A stretch of DNA of 64,000 nt from JAZRWQ01 sp045541395 (GTDB taxonomy: Bacteria > Bacillota > Clostridia > Oscillospirales > UMGS1783): the NCBI GenBank assembly GCA_045541395.1, contig JAZQIZ010000001.1, positions 365,633-429,632 of the forward strand, written 5' to 3'. The translations under genes and the position numbers were made by a program. Below are positions 25,047-32,586 of this stretch, piece after piece. Position 1 is the stretch's first letter; every line of letters starts with the position of its first letter. A model generated the notes under the pieces. The model had not been told where the DNA came from. It searched no databases and saw only the letters and a program-made list of their open reading frames with translations.

Positions 25047-25565
25047 TTACTGTAATTCTTCAACCTGCGAAAGTTCAAGTTCAACGGGAGTTTCTTTACC
25101 AAACATATGAACCATAAGCTTGACCATATTTTTATCAGCTTCGATTTCAGCTAATGTTCCGATAAAACCTTCCAAAGGCCCGTCAACAATGCGCAGACTG
25201 TCACCGATCGCATAGTTAATATTCACAATCTTCTTTTCAAAGCCGAGATTCTCAAGCTCTTCTTCCGTAAGAGGAACGGGCTTGGAACCGGGGCCAACAA
25301 AGCCTGTAACGCCTCTGATGTTGCGAACGATGTACCAAGTATCATCCATCATAACCATCTTAACGAGAACGTAACCGGGGAATATTTTGCGTTCGATTTC
25401 TTTTGTGCCGTTCTCCGAAACTTCTGTTACCTTTTCGGTAGGAACTCTTACATCCTGAATAAGGTCATGAAGATTGCGGTTTTCGACGATTTTCTCAAGA
25501 TTTGTGGCTACTTTGTTTTCATAGCCTGAATAGGTATGAGCAACATACCATTTTGCTTCAGCCAT
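25047..25565 (-). CDS. nusG: Transcription factor NusG
   Basis: NusG binds RNA polymerase and influences pausing, termination and coupling to ribosomes. The 172-residue protein has the N-terminal NGN domain (KWYVAHTYSGYENKVA, FPGYVLVKMVM, VRNIRGVTGFVG) and a C-terminal KOW domain (GDSLRIVDGPLEGFIGTLAE). The ATG has AAGGAAGG nine bases upstream. It lies 15 bases after secE. Confidence 0.97.
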   Translation of the reverse strand: MAEAKWYVAHTYSGYENKVATNLEKIVENRNLHDLIQDVRVPTEKVTEVSENGTKEIERKIFPGYVLVKMVMMDDTWYIVRNIRGVTGFVGPGSKPVPLTEEELENLGFEKKIVNINYAIGDSLRIVDGPLEGFIGTLAEIEADKNMVKLMVHMFGKETPVELELSQVEELQ

Positions 25566-25580
25566 ACTACTCAACCTTCC

Positions 25581-25799
25581 TTATGCGCCAACGAAAAGTT
25601 TAAGCAGCTCCATAAGGCCTAAGTCAACAAGAGAAATGATTGCAGAAACAATTGCCATTGCTACAAGTACCAATCCGGTGTTTTTAACAACGGACTTTGC
25701 GCTAGGCCATGTAATCTTTTTCAGATCGCTCTTGAGTTCTCTGAAGTAAACAACAATGGACTTACGTTTCTTCTTTGTGTTGTTTTTAGTTTCAGCCAT
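25581..25799 (-). CDS. secE: Preprotein translocase subunit SecE
   Basis: SecE clamps the SecY channel. The 72-residue protein has a basic N-terminal region (KKRKSIVVYFRELKSDLKKI), the conserved TWPSAKSVVKNT and one transmembrane helix, the one-span form of Gram-positives. It lies between rpmG and nusG as usual. Confidence 0.96.
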   Translation of the reverse strand: MAETKNNTKKKRKSIVVYFRELKSDLKKITWPSAKSVVKNTGLVLVAMAIVSAIISLVDLGLMELLKLFVGA

Positions 25800-25814
25800 T
25801 ACACACCTTCCTCC

Positions 25815-25964
25815 TTACTTAGTCTCTCTGTGAAGAGTGTGTTTTTTGCAGAAACGACAGTACTTGTTCATTTCGAGCCTGTCCGGGCTGTTCTTTTTGT
25901 TTTTAACGCTGTCATAGTTACGCTGTTTGCACTCTGTGCAAGCTAATGTGATTTTGACTCTCAT
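25815..25964 (-). CDS. rpmG: Ribosomal protein L33
   Basis: A 49-residue L33 too short for routine ORF lists. It begins MRVKITLACTECKQRNYD and ends CRFCKKHTLHRETK, so both CxxC zinc pairs are present (the zinc-containing C+ form). AGGAGGTG lies six bases before the ATG. First gene of rpmG-secE-nusG-rplK-rplA, under a consensus promoter. Confidence 0.96.
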   Translation of the reverse strand: MRVKITLACTECKQRNYDSVKNKKNSPDRLEMNKYCRFCKKHTLHRETK

Positions 25965-26044
25965 AGACGGCACCTCCTAATATAATTGCCTCCCTGTGTC
26001 AGAAAAAAAGCGCAATAAAAAAGACCTGACAAATAGGTAATGGT

Positions 26045-26073
26045 AGTATATCATACCATACCAAACATTGCAA
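26045..26073 (-). promoter_or_regulatory. SigA-type promoter of rpmG-secE-nusG
   Basis: TTGCAA (26068-26073), 17 bases, TATACT (26045-26050) on the minus strand, in the gap after the aspartokinase gene. Confidence 0.82.
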
Positions 26074-26104
26074 GTCTTTTTTTGCATATTTTTTATATTT
26101 TTTA

Positions 26105-26830
26105 TTAGAAAACCATTGTGCCTTTATTTTCAGAAAAAGTAGACAGTACTTCCACTTTGACCTTATACTTGCGGGCAGTCTCAACACTCTTTAAGGCAAG
26201 AACTTTAGCTCCGCTTGCAGCAAGCTGTTCCATATCTTCGTAGGAAAGGTATTCATATTTTACAGCATCATCAAATCTGCGGGGATCTTTATTATAAACA
26301 CCGTCAACATCGGTATATATCTGACAAAGCTCCGCACCCGTATAAGCCGCTAAAGCAACGGCCGATGTATCTGAACCTCCGCGTCCCAAGGTCGTAATAT
26401 CGCCAACAGCATCAATACCCTGGAAGCCGGCCACTACTACTACCTTATTCTCTTTAAGTTCTTTTTGTATTCTTGCTGTGTTTATCTTAAGTATATCAGC
26501 ATTACCGTGATTTTCACACGTTTCGATACCTGCCTGCCAGCCGGTCAGAGAAACAGCCGGCACACCTTCTTTTTCAAGAGCCATTGCAAGTAAAGATATA
26601 CTTATTTGTTCACCGCAACTAAGTAATACATCCATCTCTCTTAAAGAAGGCTTTTCATTTATCATAGCGGCCCTATCAAGCAATTCATCGGTCGTGTCAC
26701 CCTGTGCGGACACAACAACAATAACCGAGTTATTCTGCATATAGGTTTTTGTTATAATTGAAGCAACTCTTCTCAGCTTTTCGGCGTTTGCTACAGAGCT
26801 GCCTCCGAATTTTTGAACAATCAAGCTCAT
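26105..26830 (-). CDS. lysC: Aspartate kinase, catalytic domain only
   Basis: Aspartokinase phosphorylates aspartate, the first step towards lysine, threonine and methionine. The kinase domain is complete: VQKFGGSSVANAEKL, LLSCGEQISISLLAMAL, TTLGRGGSDTSAVALAA and DVDGVYNKDPR. The protein stops at 241 residues, right where the two regulatory ACT domains normally begin (about 400 residues in the usual form). The DNA beyond the stop is AT-rich and holds the rpmG promoter, with no ACT remnant, so this is a natural short form, not a fresh frameshift. It lies 14 bases after homoserine dehydrogenase in the same operon. Confidence 0.93.
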   Translation of the reverse strand: MSLIVQKFGGSSVANAEKLRRVASIITKTYMQNNSVIVVVSAQGDTTDELLDRAAMINEKPSLREMDVLLSCGEQISISLLAMALEKEGVPAVSLTGWQAGIETCENHGNADILKINTARIQKELKENKVVVVAGFQGIDAVGDITTLGRGGSDTSAVALAAYTGAELCQIYTDVDGVYNKDPRRFDDAVKYEYLSYEDMEQLAASGAKVLALKSVETARKYKVKVEVLSTFSENKGTMVF

Positions 26831-26844
26831 AATCTACTCCGTAA

Positions 26845-28017
26845 TCAATTTAATACAGGCAGTACAAAATCTATTTCAGCCTCTTTAGTGAGTCCGCTGA
26901 GTTCATCAAAAGAAAGCTCCTCGGTTAAATACAAGCCTTCCCACGCCTCAACCTGATTCAAAGAATCAATCTTTCCGTTTTTAAGCTTTACAAGCCAACT
27001 ATATTTAACCTTATTAATTTCTTTAGGACTCAGCTCCTCTTCCTGCCACATTACATTATATTTCATTTTATCGGATTTGACACAATCTATAATATCCGCA
27101 ACAACAGCGCTTGCTGTAGGAAGTTTACCCGCGCCCTTACCTATAAATGTTACCTTATCCAAATAATCGCCATCAACAGTAATTCCATTATATACGTCAT
27201 CAATACCGTAAAGGGGGTTGCCCTGTTTTACAACAAAGGGACGAGCCGAAACAGCAACGCCATCCATATTATTAACAGCCTGTCCTATCAGCTTAATGGA
27301 TCCGCCGACAGCCTTTGCAGCAATTACCTGTTCTGAGGTAATATTCTTTATCCCTTCAGTATAGACCTTTTCGGGAGGAACCATTTTCCCTGTAATAATA
27401 TTTGCAAGTATACAAATTTTACGGCAAGTATCAATCCCGTCTACGTCGGCAGACGGATCCTTTTCAGCATAGCCGAGAGCCTGTGCCTCTTTTAGAGCCA
27501 CGTTAAAATCTGCGCCCTCATTGGCCATTTTGGTCAATATATAATTAGTGGTACCGTTAAGAATACCGTACACAGATTTAACGCTGTTTGCTAAGAGGCA
27601 GGAATTCAAAGGCCTTATAATAGGTATCCCGCCCCCAACGCTTGCCTCGAACATAAAGTTACAGTTATTTTCTTTGGCTGCTTTAAAAAGCTCGTGGCCT
27701 TTTTTTGCAACAAGCTCTTTATTTGACGTAACTACGCTTTTTCCCTTACTCAATGCAGCAAGAACAAAATCATATGCAGGCTTAATACCGCCTATTACCT
27801 CAATAACCACTTTTACACTTTCGTCATTAAGTACTTCATTAAAATCCGCGGTAAAAAGATGACTGTAAGGCAAATTATCAAACTTTCTGATATCTACAAT
27901 ATATTTTAAACAAATATCCTCCCCCGCCTTATCTTTAAGGCGAGCAGAACTTTCCAATAATATCTGAGCAACACCGCCACCTACAACACCGTGTCCTAAG
28001 ATTGCTACGTTAGCCAT
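26845..28017 (-). CDS. hom: Homoserine dehydrogenase without a standard ACT domain
   Basis: Hom reduces aspartate semialdehyde to homoserine. The nucleotide-binding start ILGHGVVGGGVAQIL, the VVTSNKELVAK catalytic segment, GGGIPIIRPL and the LGYAEKDPSADVDGIDTCRK signature are present. The 390-residue length leaves only about 70 residues after the catalytic part (from about residue 320), beginning KYSWLVKLKNGK; this could be a worn-down ACT domain. Followed by the ACT-less aspartokinase and preceded by a PheB-like ACT protein. Confidence 0.95.
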   Translation of the reverse strand: MANVAILGHGVVGGGVAQILLESSARLKDKAGEDICLKYIVDIRKFDNLPYSHLFTADFNEVLNDESVKVVIEVIGGIKPAYDFVLAALSKGKSVVTSNKELVAKKGHELFKAAKENNCNFMFEASVGGGIPIIRPLNSCLLANSVKSVYGILNGTTNYILTKMANEGADFNVALKEAQALGYAEKDPSADVDGIDTCRKICILANIITGKMVPPEKVYTEGIKNITSEQVIAAKAVGGSIKLIGQAVNNMDGVAVSARPFVVKQGNPLYGIDDVYNGITVDGDYLDKVTFIGKGAGKLPTASAVVADIIDCVKSDKMKYNVMWQEEELSPKEINKVKYSWLVKLKNGKIDSLNQVEAWEGLYLTEELSFDELSGLTKEAEIDFVLPVLN

Positions 28018-28020
28018 TTT

Positions 28021-28464
28021 TTATTCCCCCGTTATAAAATCTACGTCAATTATTCCGTCACTGTTTTTAAGCTTTTCCAAAAGCTGACCAAGCTCCATTT
28101 CCAAGTCTGCTATTTGAGCTGTAACGGAAATAGTGGCAATACCGTCTACCGGCTTATTCTGATTCATTGTAAGGATATTAGCACCTGCACCTGCAAGAAC
28201 ACCTAAAAACGAACTTAACACCCCTGCCCTATCCTTAAGCTGAGCATAGAGAGTAACCGTTCTATCAATACCCTTGTCGTAAAACGGGTGGACTTTATCT
28301 TTATATTTATAAAAAACGCCTCGGGAAATACCAACAGCCTTTGCGGCCTCTGTAGTAGTTTTAACTTCCCCGTTTCTTAATAAACGCTTTGCTTCCATTG
28401 TTTTAATAACAACTTCGGGAAGAATTTCGCTTGAAACTATATAATATTTACTGTTTTCCGACAT
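28021..28464 (-). CDS. PheB-like ACT-domain protein
   Basis: A 147-residue protein matching the PheB/UPF0735 type: an N-terminal helix-turn-helix-like part (TTEAAKAVGISRGVFYKYKD, residues about 38-57) and a C-terminal ACT domain (VTLYAQLKDRAGVLSSFLGV). ACT domains bind amino acids; the B. subtilis relative's ligand and target are not firmly known. It starts the operon with hom and aspartokinase, three bases separating it from hom. Since both enzymes lack standard ACT domains, supplying regulation from a separate protein is a tempting inference. Confidence 0.88.
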   Translation of the reverse strand: MSENSKYYIVSSEILPEVVIKTMEAKRLLRNGEVKTTTEAAKAVGISRGVFYKYKDKVHPFYDKGIDRTVTLYAQLKDRAGVLSSFLGVLAGAGANILTMNQNKPVDGIATISVTAQIADLEMELGQLLEKLKNSDGIIDVDFITGE

Positions 28465-28507
28465 TTTAGTTCACCTCGGATAGACATTTGTTAATAATAT
28501 GAGTACA

Positions 28508-28536
28508 AATATACCACACAATAAAACTAAATGCAA
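28508..28536 (-). promoter_or_regulatory. SigA-type promoter of the ACT-hom-aspartokinase operon
   Basis: TTGCAT (28531-28536), 17 bases, TATATT (28508-28513), next to the mgtE terminator. Confidence 0.8.
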
Positions 28537-28537
28537 G

Positions 28538-28572
28538 AAAAAATCCCGTTTTTTTTAAAAAAACGGGAAGAT
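28538..28572 (-). terminator. Terminator after mgtE
   Basis: TCCCGTTTTTTT pairs with AAAAAAACGGGA on the minus strand, followed by a T-run, directly past the mgtE stop. Confidence 0.82.
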
Positions 28573-28574
28573 TT

Positions 28575-29930
28575 TTAAAGATTCAGAACTTGAGTTGCAA
28601 TTGCAAAGTAAATTATAAGAGAAAGAGCATCAACTATTGTTGTAATAAAGGGATTTGCCATAACGGCAGGATCCAACTTAAGCTTCTTAGCAACAAGAGG
28701 CAAAATACAACCTACAAGCTTCGCAACTATTACTGTCAGCAAGAGGGTTATGCAAACAACAGCAACCTCCATAAGGCCAAGTCCCGGAGTTTTTAGCACC
28801 AGAATATCAAAAAGCCACATTTTAAGGAAATTTGCAGCCGCAAGTACTGCACCGCAAATCACTGAAACTCTTGCTTCCTTCCATACGACCTTAAAGAAAT
28901 CGGAAAATTCTATCTCCTCAAGCGCAAGACCGCGGATAACCGTAACAGATGCCTGGGAGCTTGTATTACCGCCGGTACCCATAAGCATAGGAATAAAGGC
29001 CGTAAGCACAACCGAAGCCTGCAAAGCTTCTTCAAAGGATGTTATTATCATACCTGTAAAGGTGGCTGATATCATAAGTACAAGAAGCCACAAGATCCGG
29101 GATTTAAAGGTGTCGAAAATGCCGATCTCAAGATAAGGCTTATCTATAGGAGTAATAGCCGCCATTTTTTTAATATCTTCGGTGGCCTCTTCCTGCATAA
29201 CCTCCATAGCATCGTCAACAGTAACAATACCAATAAGAAAGTTCTGAGTATCAACTACCGGAAGAGCAATTACGTCATACTTACTGAACGTAAGAGCTGC
29301 ATCCTCTTTATCATCGGTTGTAGTCATGGAAACAAAGCTTGTTTCCATAATATTTTCTATAATTTCATCATCGTCTGAAGTAAGAAGATCTTTAACCTCA
29401 ACAATACCTACAAGCCTGCGATTATCGGTTACGTAGCAGGTATAAATAGTTTCCTTATCGGTACCTGTTTTACGAATATACTCAATAGCTTCCCTCACCT
29501 TCATTGTTTTACGAAGACGAACGTACTCCAAGGTCATAATACTGCCTACGCTGTCCTTGGGGTAATGCAGTATTGTATTAATAGCCTGGCGACTTTCCTC
29601 AGTTGAGTTTGCCAGTATTCTGGCCGCAACATTTGCGGGCATTTCTTCTATAATATCTACAGTATCATCAACAAAAAGTTCATCCAGTACAGCCTTAAGC
29701 TCTGCATCACTGAAAGCACCAATAAGCGTCTCCTGTGTTTCGGCGTTCATATAAGTAAAAGCTTCAGCAGCAGTATCCTTATGAAGAATACGAAACGCTA
29801 CAGGCAATTCCTTATCATCCAACTCTCCGAACACTTCAGCAATATCCGCAGGCTGAACCGTCTCAAGGGCGCTTTTCAAGGCGCTGATATGACGTTCTTT
29901 TAAAAGCTTCGAAATAATGATTTGGTTCAA
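28575..29930 (-). CDS. mgtE: Magnesium transporter MgtE
   Basis: MgtE is a Mg2+ channel gated by intracellular magnesium. The 451-residue protein has the N-terminal superhelical domain (to about residue 130), two CBS domains (about 135-255, with SVGSIMTLEYVRL and IALPVVDTQN) and five transmembrane helices in the C-terminal third, including the pore segment AFIPMLMGTGGNTSSQASV. The start is TTG with AGGAGG eight bases upstream. Its leader carries an M-box riboswitch and a 26-codon ORF, so expression should fall when magnesium is plentiful. Confidence 0.95.
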   Translation of the reverse strand: MNQIIISKLLKERHISALKSALETVQPADIAEVFGELDDKELPVAFRILHKDTAAEAFTYMNAETQETLIGAFSDAELKAVLDELFVDDTVDIIEEMPANVAARILANSTEESRQAINTILHYPKDSVGSIMTLEYVRLRKTMKVREAIEYIRKTGTDKETIYTCYVTDNRRLVGIVEVKDLLTSDDDEIIENIMETSFVSMTTTDDKEDAALTFSKYDVIALPVVDTQNFLIGIVTVDDAMEVMQEEATEDIKKMAAITPIDKPYLEIGIFDTFKSRILWLLVLMISATFTGMIITSFEEALQASVVLTAFIPMLMGTGGNTSSQASVTVIRGLALEEIEFSDFFKVVWKEARVSVICGAVLAAANFLKMWLFDILVLKTPGLGLMEVAVVCITLLLTVIVAKLVGCILPLVAKKLKLDPAVMANPFITTIVDALSLIIYFAIATQVLNL

Positions 29931-29947
29931 TGCCGTTCCCTCCTATT

Positions 29948-30028
29948 TTAAAATATTCTCGGCAATCGAACGAAATACGACAGACCGCCGAAAATTACAA
30001 TTGTCACTCGACCGTGCCCGTCGTCCAT
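29948..30028 (-). CDS. 26-residue ORF between M-box and mgtE
   Basis: A short frame starting with ATG behind GGAGGTG (five-base spacing), placed just after the M-box terminator and ending 17 bases before the mgtE start. The peptide begins MDDGHGRVTIVIFGGLSYFV and ends RLPRIF: an acidic, histidine-containing start and a hydrophobic middle. Its ribosome site is as strong as that of mgtE, which itself starts at TTG. It may be a leader peptide or a real mini-protein; no homologue is known to me. Conservation across relatives is the deciding test. Confidence 0.5.
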   Translation of the reverse strand: MDDGHGRVTIVIFGGLSYFVRLPRIF

Positions 30029-30040
30029 TACTTCACCTCC

Positions 30041-30075
30041 AAATAAAAATGCACTGAAACTCAAACGTCAGTGCA
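30041..30075 (-). terminator. Expression-platform terminator of the M-box
   Basis: TGCACTGA / TCAGTGCA stem (30050-30057 with 30068-30075) followed by ATTTTTATTT on the minus strand. The loop contains CGTTTGAG, which is complementary to CTCAAACG in the aptamer's 3' strand (30097-30104), giving an alternative pairing. Confidence 0.85.
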
Positions 30076-30087
30076 GAAAAAAACTAC

Positions 30088-30260
30088 ATATTCAGCCGTT
30101 TGAGCTTTGGCTTCGCAGGGCGCGGCTGTAAAGCCTTGAAATTGCATTAGGTCACGCCTTAGTGCGACTGTGACCTGCTAACCCTCTAAGCGGTGTCTCC
30201 ACTGCTTAGCGGCAGCAATCCTTATCCCTACGGTAACCTTACCTACCGGATTATTCTTAC
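30088..30260 (-). ncRNA. M-box (ykoK) magnesium riboswitch
   Basis: The mgtE leader on the minus strand has the M-box order of conserved blocks: GGTAGGTAAGGTTACC, ATTGCTGCCGC, AATGCAA with GGCTTTACAGC, and CCAAAGCTCAAACGG at the 3' end. A terminator with complementary loop follows, then the magnesium transporter gene. High magnesium is expected to stabilise the aptamer and end transcription. Confidence 0.85.
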
Positions 30261-30266
30261 CTAATA

Positions 30267-30295
30267 ATGATAATACTCAAAACTTAATTTGTCAA
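30267..30295 (-). promoter_or_regulatory. SigA-type promoter of the M-box/mgtE transcript
   Basis: TTGACA (30290-30295), 17 bases, TATCAT (30267-30272); the predicted start falls at the 5' edge of the aptamer. Confidence 0.82.
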
Positions 30296-30315
30296 CAACT
30301 ACAAAAAAATTTTTG

Positions 30316-30340
30316 AAATAAAATGCCCGCAAAAGCGGGC
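30316..30340 (-). terminator. Terminator after ndoA
   Basis: GCCCGC/GCGGGC stem (30325-30330 with 30335-30340), TTTT loop, followed by ATTTTATTT on the minus strand. Confidence 0.82.
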
Positions 30341-30370
30341 TGTTTCGGGCAGGTCTTATCTTATGTATTT

Positions 30371-30724
30371 CTACGCAAGTTCAGATAGTCCGAAGCTTAT
30401 ATTTATGGCTGCATTTATTTTCTCCATTGTCATATCGTCAACATGACCGATTTTTTCTTTGAGCCGTTTTTTATCTATTGTACGTATTTGCTCCAAAAGA
30501 ACCACTGAATTTTTTGATAGCCCCTCCGTCTGAGACGGCAGTTCAATATGAGTAGGCATTTTTGCTTTATTAAGCTGGCTGGTGATTGCAGCTGCTATTA
30601 TTGTTGGGCTGTATTTATTGCCGACGTCATTCTGCACCACTACCACCGGCCTGACTCCGCCCTGCTCACTGCCAACTACAGGGCTGAGATCGGCGTAAAA
30701 CAGATCGCCTCTTTTTATTATCAC
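30371..30724 (-). CDS. ndoA: MazF/NdoA-type mRNA endoribonuclease toxin
   Basis: A 117-residue PemK/MazF-fold RNase close to B. subtilis NdoA (116 residues). The family's KRGDLFYADLSPVVGSEQGG, RPVVVVQND and IIAAAITSQ segments are visible. I placed the start at the GTG just before the conserved IIKRGDLF; GGAG lies ten bases upstream, and longer starts would add a non-conserved leader. The B. subtilis order is alr-ndoAI-ndoA, but no antitoxin reading frame lies between alr and this gene: the 183-base gap holds a long hairpin instead. A distant or lost antitoxin is possible. Confidence 0.9.
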   Translation of the reverse strand: MIIKRGDLFYADLSPVVGSEQGGVRPVVVVQNDVGNKYSPTIIAAAITSQLNKAKMPTHIELPSQTEGLSKNSVVLLEQIRTIDKKRLKEKIGHVDDMTMEKINAAINISFGLSELA

Positions 30725-30818
30725 TTTATTCACACTCCGCAATAAATTTATCCGGGAAAATTCCTCCCGAATATATATTGCCCAGTTTTTTATATATTTC
30801 ATTCGTTAAATACAAAAA

Positions 30819-30871
30819 ATCAACAAGCAATATATTGACAGTATTTCTCACTATCAATATATTGCTTGTTG
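30819..30871 (-). terminator. Long 18-bp inverted repeat between alr and ndoA
   Basis: CAACAAGCAATATATTGA (30821-30838) is exactly complementary to 30854-30871, extended inward by three pairs past one mismatch. On the minus strand ATTTTTTG follows, so it can end alr transcription. The stem is unusually long and AT-rich for a terminator and lies about 100 bases ahead of ndoA, so it could also act as an operator. Confidence 0.7.
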
Positions 30872-30907
30872 TTTCAATTCGTCAATTTATAACCTTATCT
30901 TGTTATA

Positions 30908-32038
30908 TTACTGTTTAATATAAACTCTTTTTACTCTTGACGACACGTTGCACAAAACCTCATAGCTTATGGTGCCCACTTCGTCGGCAATATCCTCTAC
31001 GCTCATTGCAGGCAAGGGTCCCATAACCGTAACAGTATCTCCGACATTGACTTCAAGTCCTGTAATATCGACCATTGTCTGATCCATGCATACCCTACCA
31101 ACAACAGGACAAAGGTTGTTATTTATAAGCACTTTGCCCCTGTTTGAAAGGGCTCTGGGGTAACCGTCGGCATAACCGATCGGTATAACGGCAACCTTCA
31201 TATTGCAGGGAGCAACATAGCTCCTTCCGTAACCTATAGATTCACCTTCTTTTATAAAAGAAACGTGAGATACTCTTGTTTTTACCGACATAGCGGGAAT
31301 AAAATTACGGTTTAAACTTTGTTTATCCGGCATATATCCGTAAAGAATAATTCCCTCTCTTACAAGAGAATGTTCATTATCAGAATAGTTTACAATATCA
31401 CCGCTATTGGAAATATGCTTACAGGGAATATCCATTCCCTCATTTTTAATAGCTTCTTCAAGCAGAGAAAACATTCTATGCTGATGCAAAGCAAAGCTAT
31501 CCTTCGGGATATCTGCAGTTGCAAAATGAGTAAACAGGCCTTCAATTTCAAGCCCCTTCATATTTCTCATTTGTAAAATTTCTTTAACTGCAGTCTCAAC
31601 CGACTTTTCACTTCGTGCATCAAAGCCTATTCTGCCCATTCCCGTATCCGCTTTAATATGTACTTTTGCCCTTTTATTTTGGCTTATTGCATATTCATTT
31701 AAACAGCATGCATATTCCAATGAAGGCACCGTCTGTATAAGAGAATGCTCAAGGACGGAATGAAAACAAGAAGCATGAGAAGCACCCAAAATGAGAATTT
31801 GGTCATCAATGCCATTAGTGCGAAGCTGAACCGCTTCATCTGCAGTAGCAACAGCAAAATATTTTGCGCCAAGCTCTGACAAAAACTTAGCTATCTCCAC
31901 AGCGCCATGCCCATAAGCATTTGCCTTTATTACAGGCATGATCTCCTTATTGCCGGAAAGTTTTTTAGCTAAATTGTAATTATGTTCAATGGCATTTAAA
32001 TTAATTTCTGCCCATGTTCTTTCGTTTACTAAGCTCAT
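30908..32038 (-). CDS. alr: Alanine racemase
   Basis: Alr makes D-alanine for peptidoglycan. The PLP lysine is in VIKANAYGHG at about residue 38, and the C-terminal catalytic region SIGYGRSYVAP and VCMDQTMVD are in place; 376 residues is the usual length. Its ATG overlaps the YdcC-like gene's stop (ATGA-type). The nnrD, YdcC-like, alr, ndoA order matches the B. subtilis region apart from the missing antitoxin gene. Confidence 0.96.
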   Translation of the reverse strand: MSLVNERTWAEINLNAIEHNYNLAKKLSGNKEIMPVIKANAYGHGAVEIAKFLSELGAKYFAVATADEAVQLRTNGIDDQILILGASHASCFHSVLEHSLIQTVPSLEYACCLNEYAISQNKRAKVHIKADTGMGRIGFDARSEKSVETAVKEILQMRNMKGLEIEGLFTHFATADIPKDSFALHQHRMFSLLEEAIKNEGMDIPCKHISNSGDIVNYSDNEHSLVREGIILYGYMPDKQSLNRNFIPAMSVKTRVSHVSFIKEGESIGYGRSYVAPCNMKVAVIPIGYADGYPRALSNRGKVLINNNLCPVVGRVCMDQTMVDITGLEVNVGDTVTVMGPLPAMSVEDIADEVGTISYEVLCNVSSRVKRVYIKQ

Positions 32039-32583
32039 TGTTCTTCCTCGTTTGTTTTAAAATTCAGTATTTCAAGACTAAAAAGTTCTTCTATTTTTAT
32101 TTGCTTCGGCATACCGGTTATTTTATCATAAATACAGCTAAAATTCAAATCTCCTACGGAATAACTTAAAGTAATAAGCTCTTCAGAGATGCTTTGATGG
32201 TTATATTCCAGATTTTCAAGCCTGGAAATAACCGTAAATATAAGATTTACCGCAGTTTTGATATTATCGGGAAGCTTATCCTTTCCTATCTGCATACCCA
32301 AAAAGGAAAGTGAATAGTCCTCTTTTGTCATTTTTAAGGCAACGCCCTTAAGATGAACGGGACTTTTCGCCGTTATTTGAATATATTGCGCATTCTTAAT
32401 TACGTTGAATACATAATCTGTATTTTCATAATCAAAAGAAATATCCGCTTCGAAGGAAGCAGGCATTGCAAGGCTTTGGATCTTTTCTTCATTTTTGTTA
32501 TTGGAATATACCCTAAAGCCGGCAAAACACACTACAATAATTAAAGCCAATGCCACAACGGATAAAAGAACACGCTTTTTCAA
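32035..32583 (-). CDS. Membrane-anchored YdcC-like protein
   Basis: A 182-residue protein with one N-terminal hydrophobic anchor (LLSVVALALIIVVCFAGF) and an extracellular beta-rich domain (FEADISFDYENTDYVFNVI). Position between nnrD and alr is that of B. subtilis YdcC, a LolA/LolB-like outer-face protein, and the repeated beta-strand style fits, but similarity is weak and no lipobox is evident. It probably sits on the outer face of the membrane. Function unknown. Confidence 0.72.
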   Translation of the reverse strand: MKKRVLLSVVALALIIVVCFAGFRVYSNNKNEEKIQSLAMPASFEADISFDYENTDYVFNVIKNAQYIQITAKSPVHLKGVALKMTKEDYSLSFLGMQIGKDKLPDNIKTAVNLIFTVISRLENLEYNHQSISEELITLSYSVGDLNFSCIYDKITGMPKQIKIEELFSLEILNFKTNEEEQ

Positions 32584-32586
32584 TTT

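Noticed and set aside
26105..26140. Truncation of aspartokinase by a recent frameshift
   Set aside because: The DNA past the stop is AT-rich intergenic sequence with a promoter and no ACT-domain remnant in any frame.
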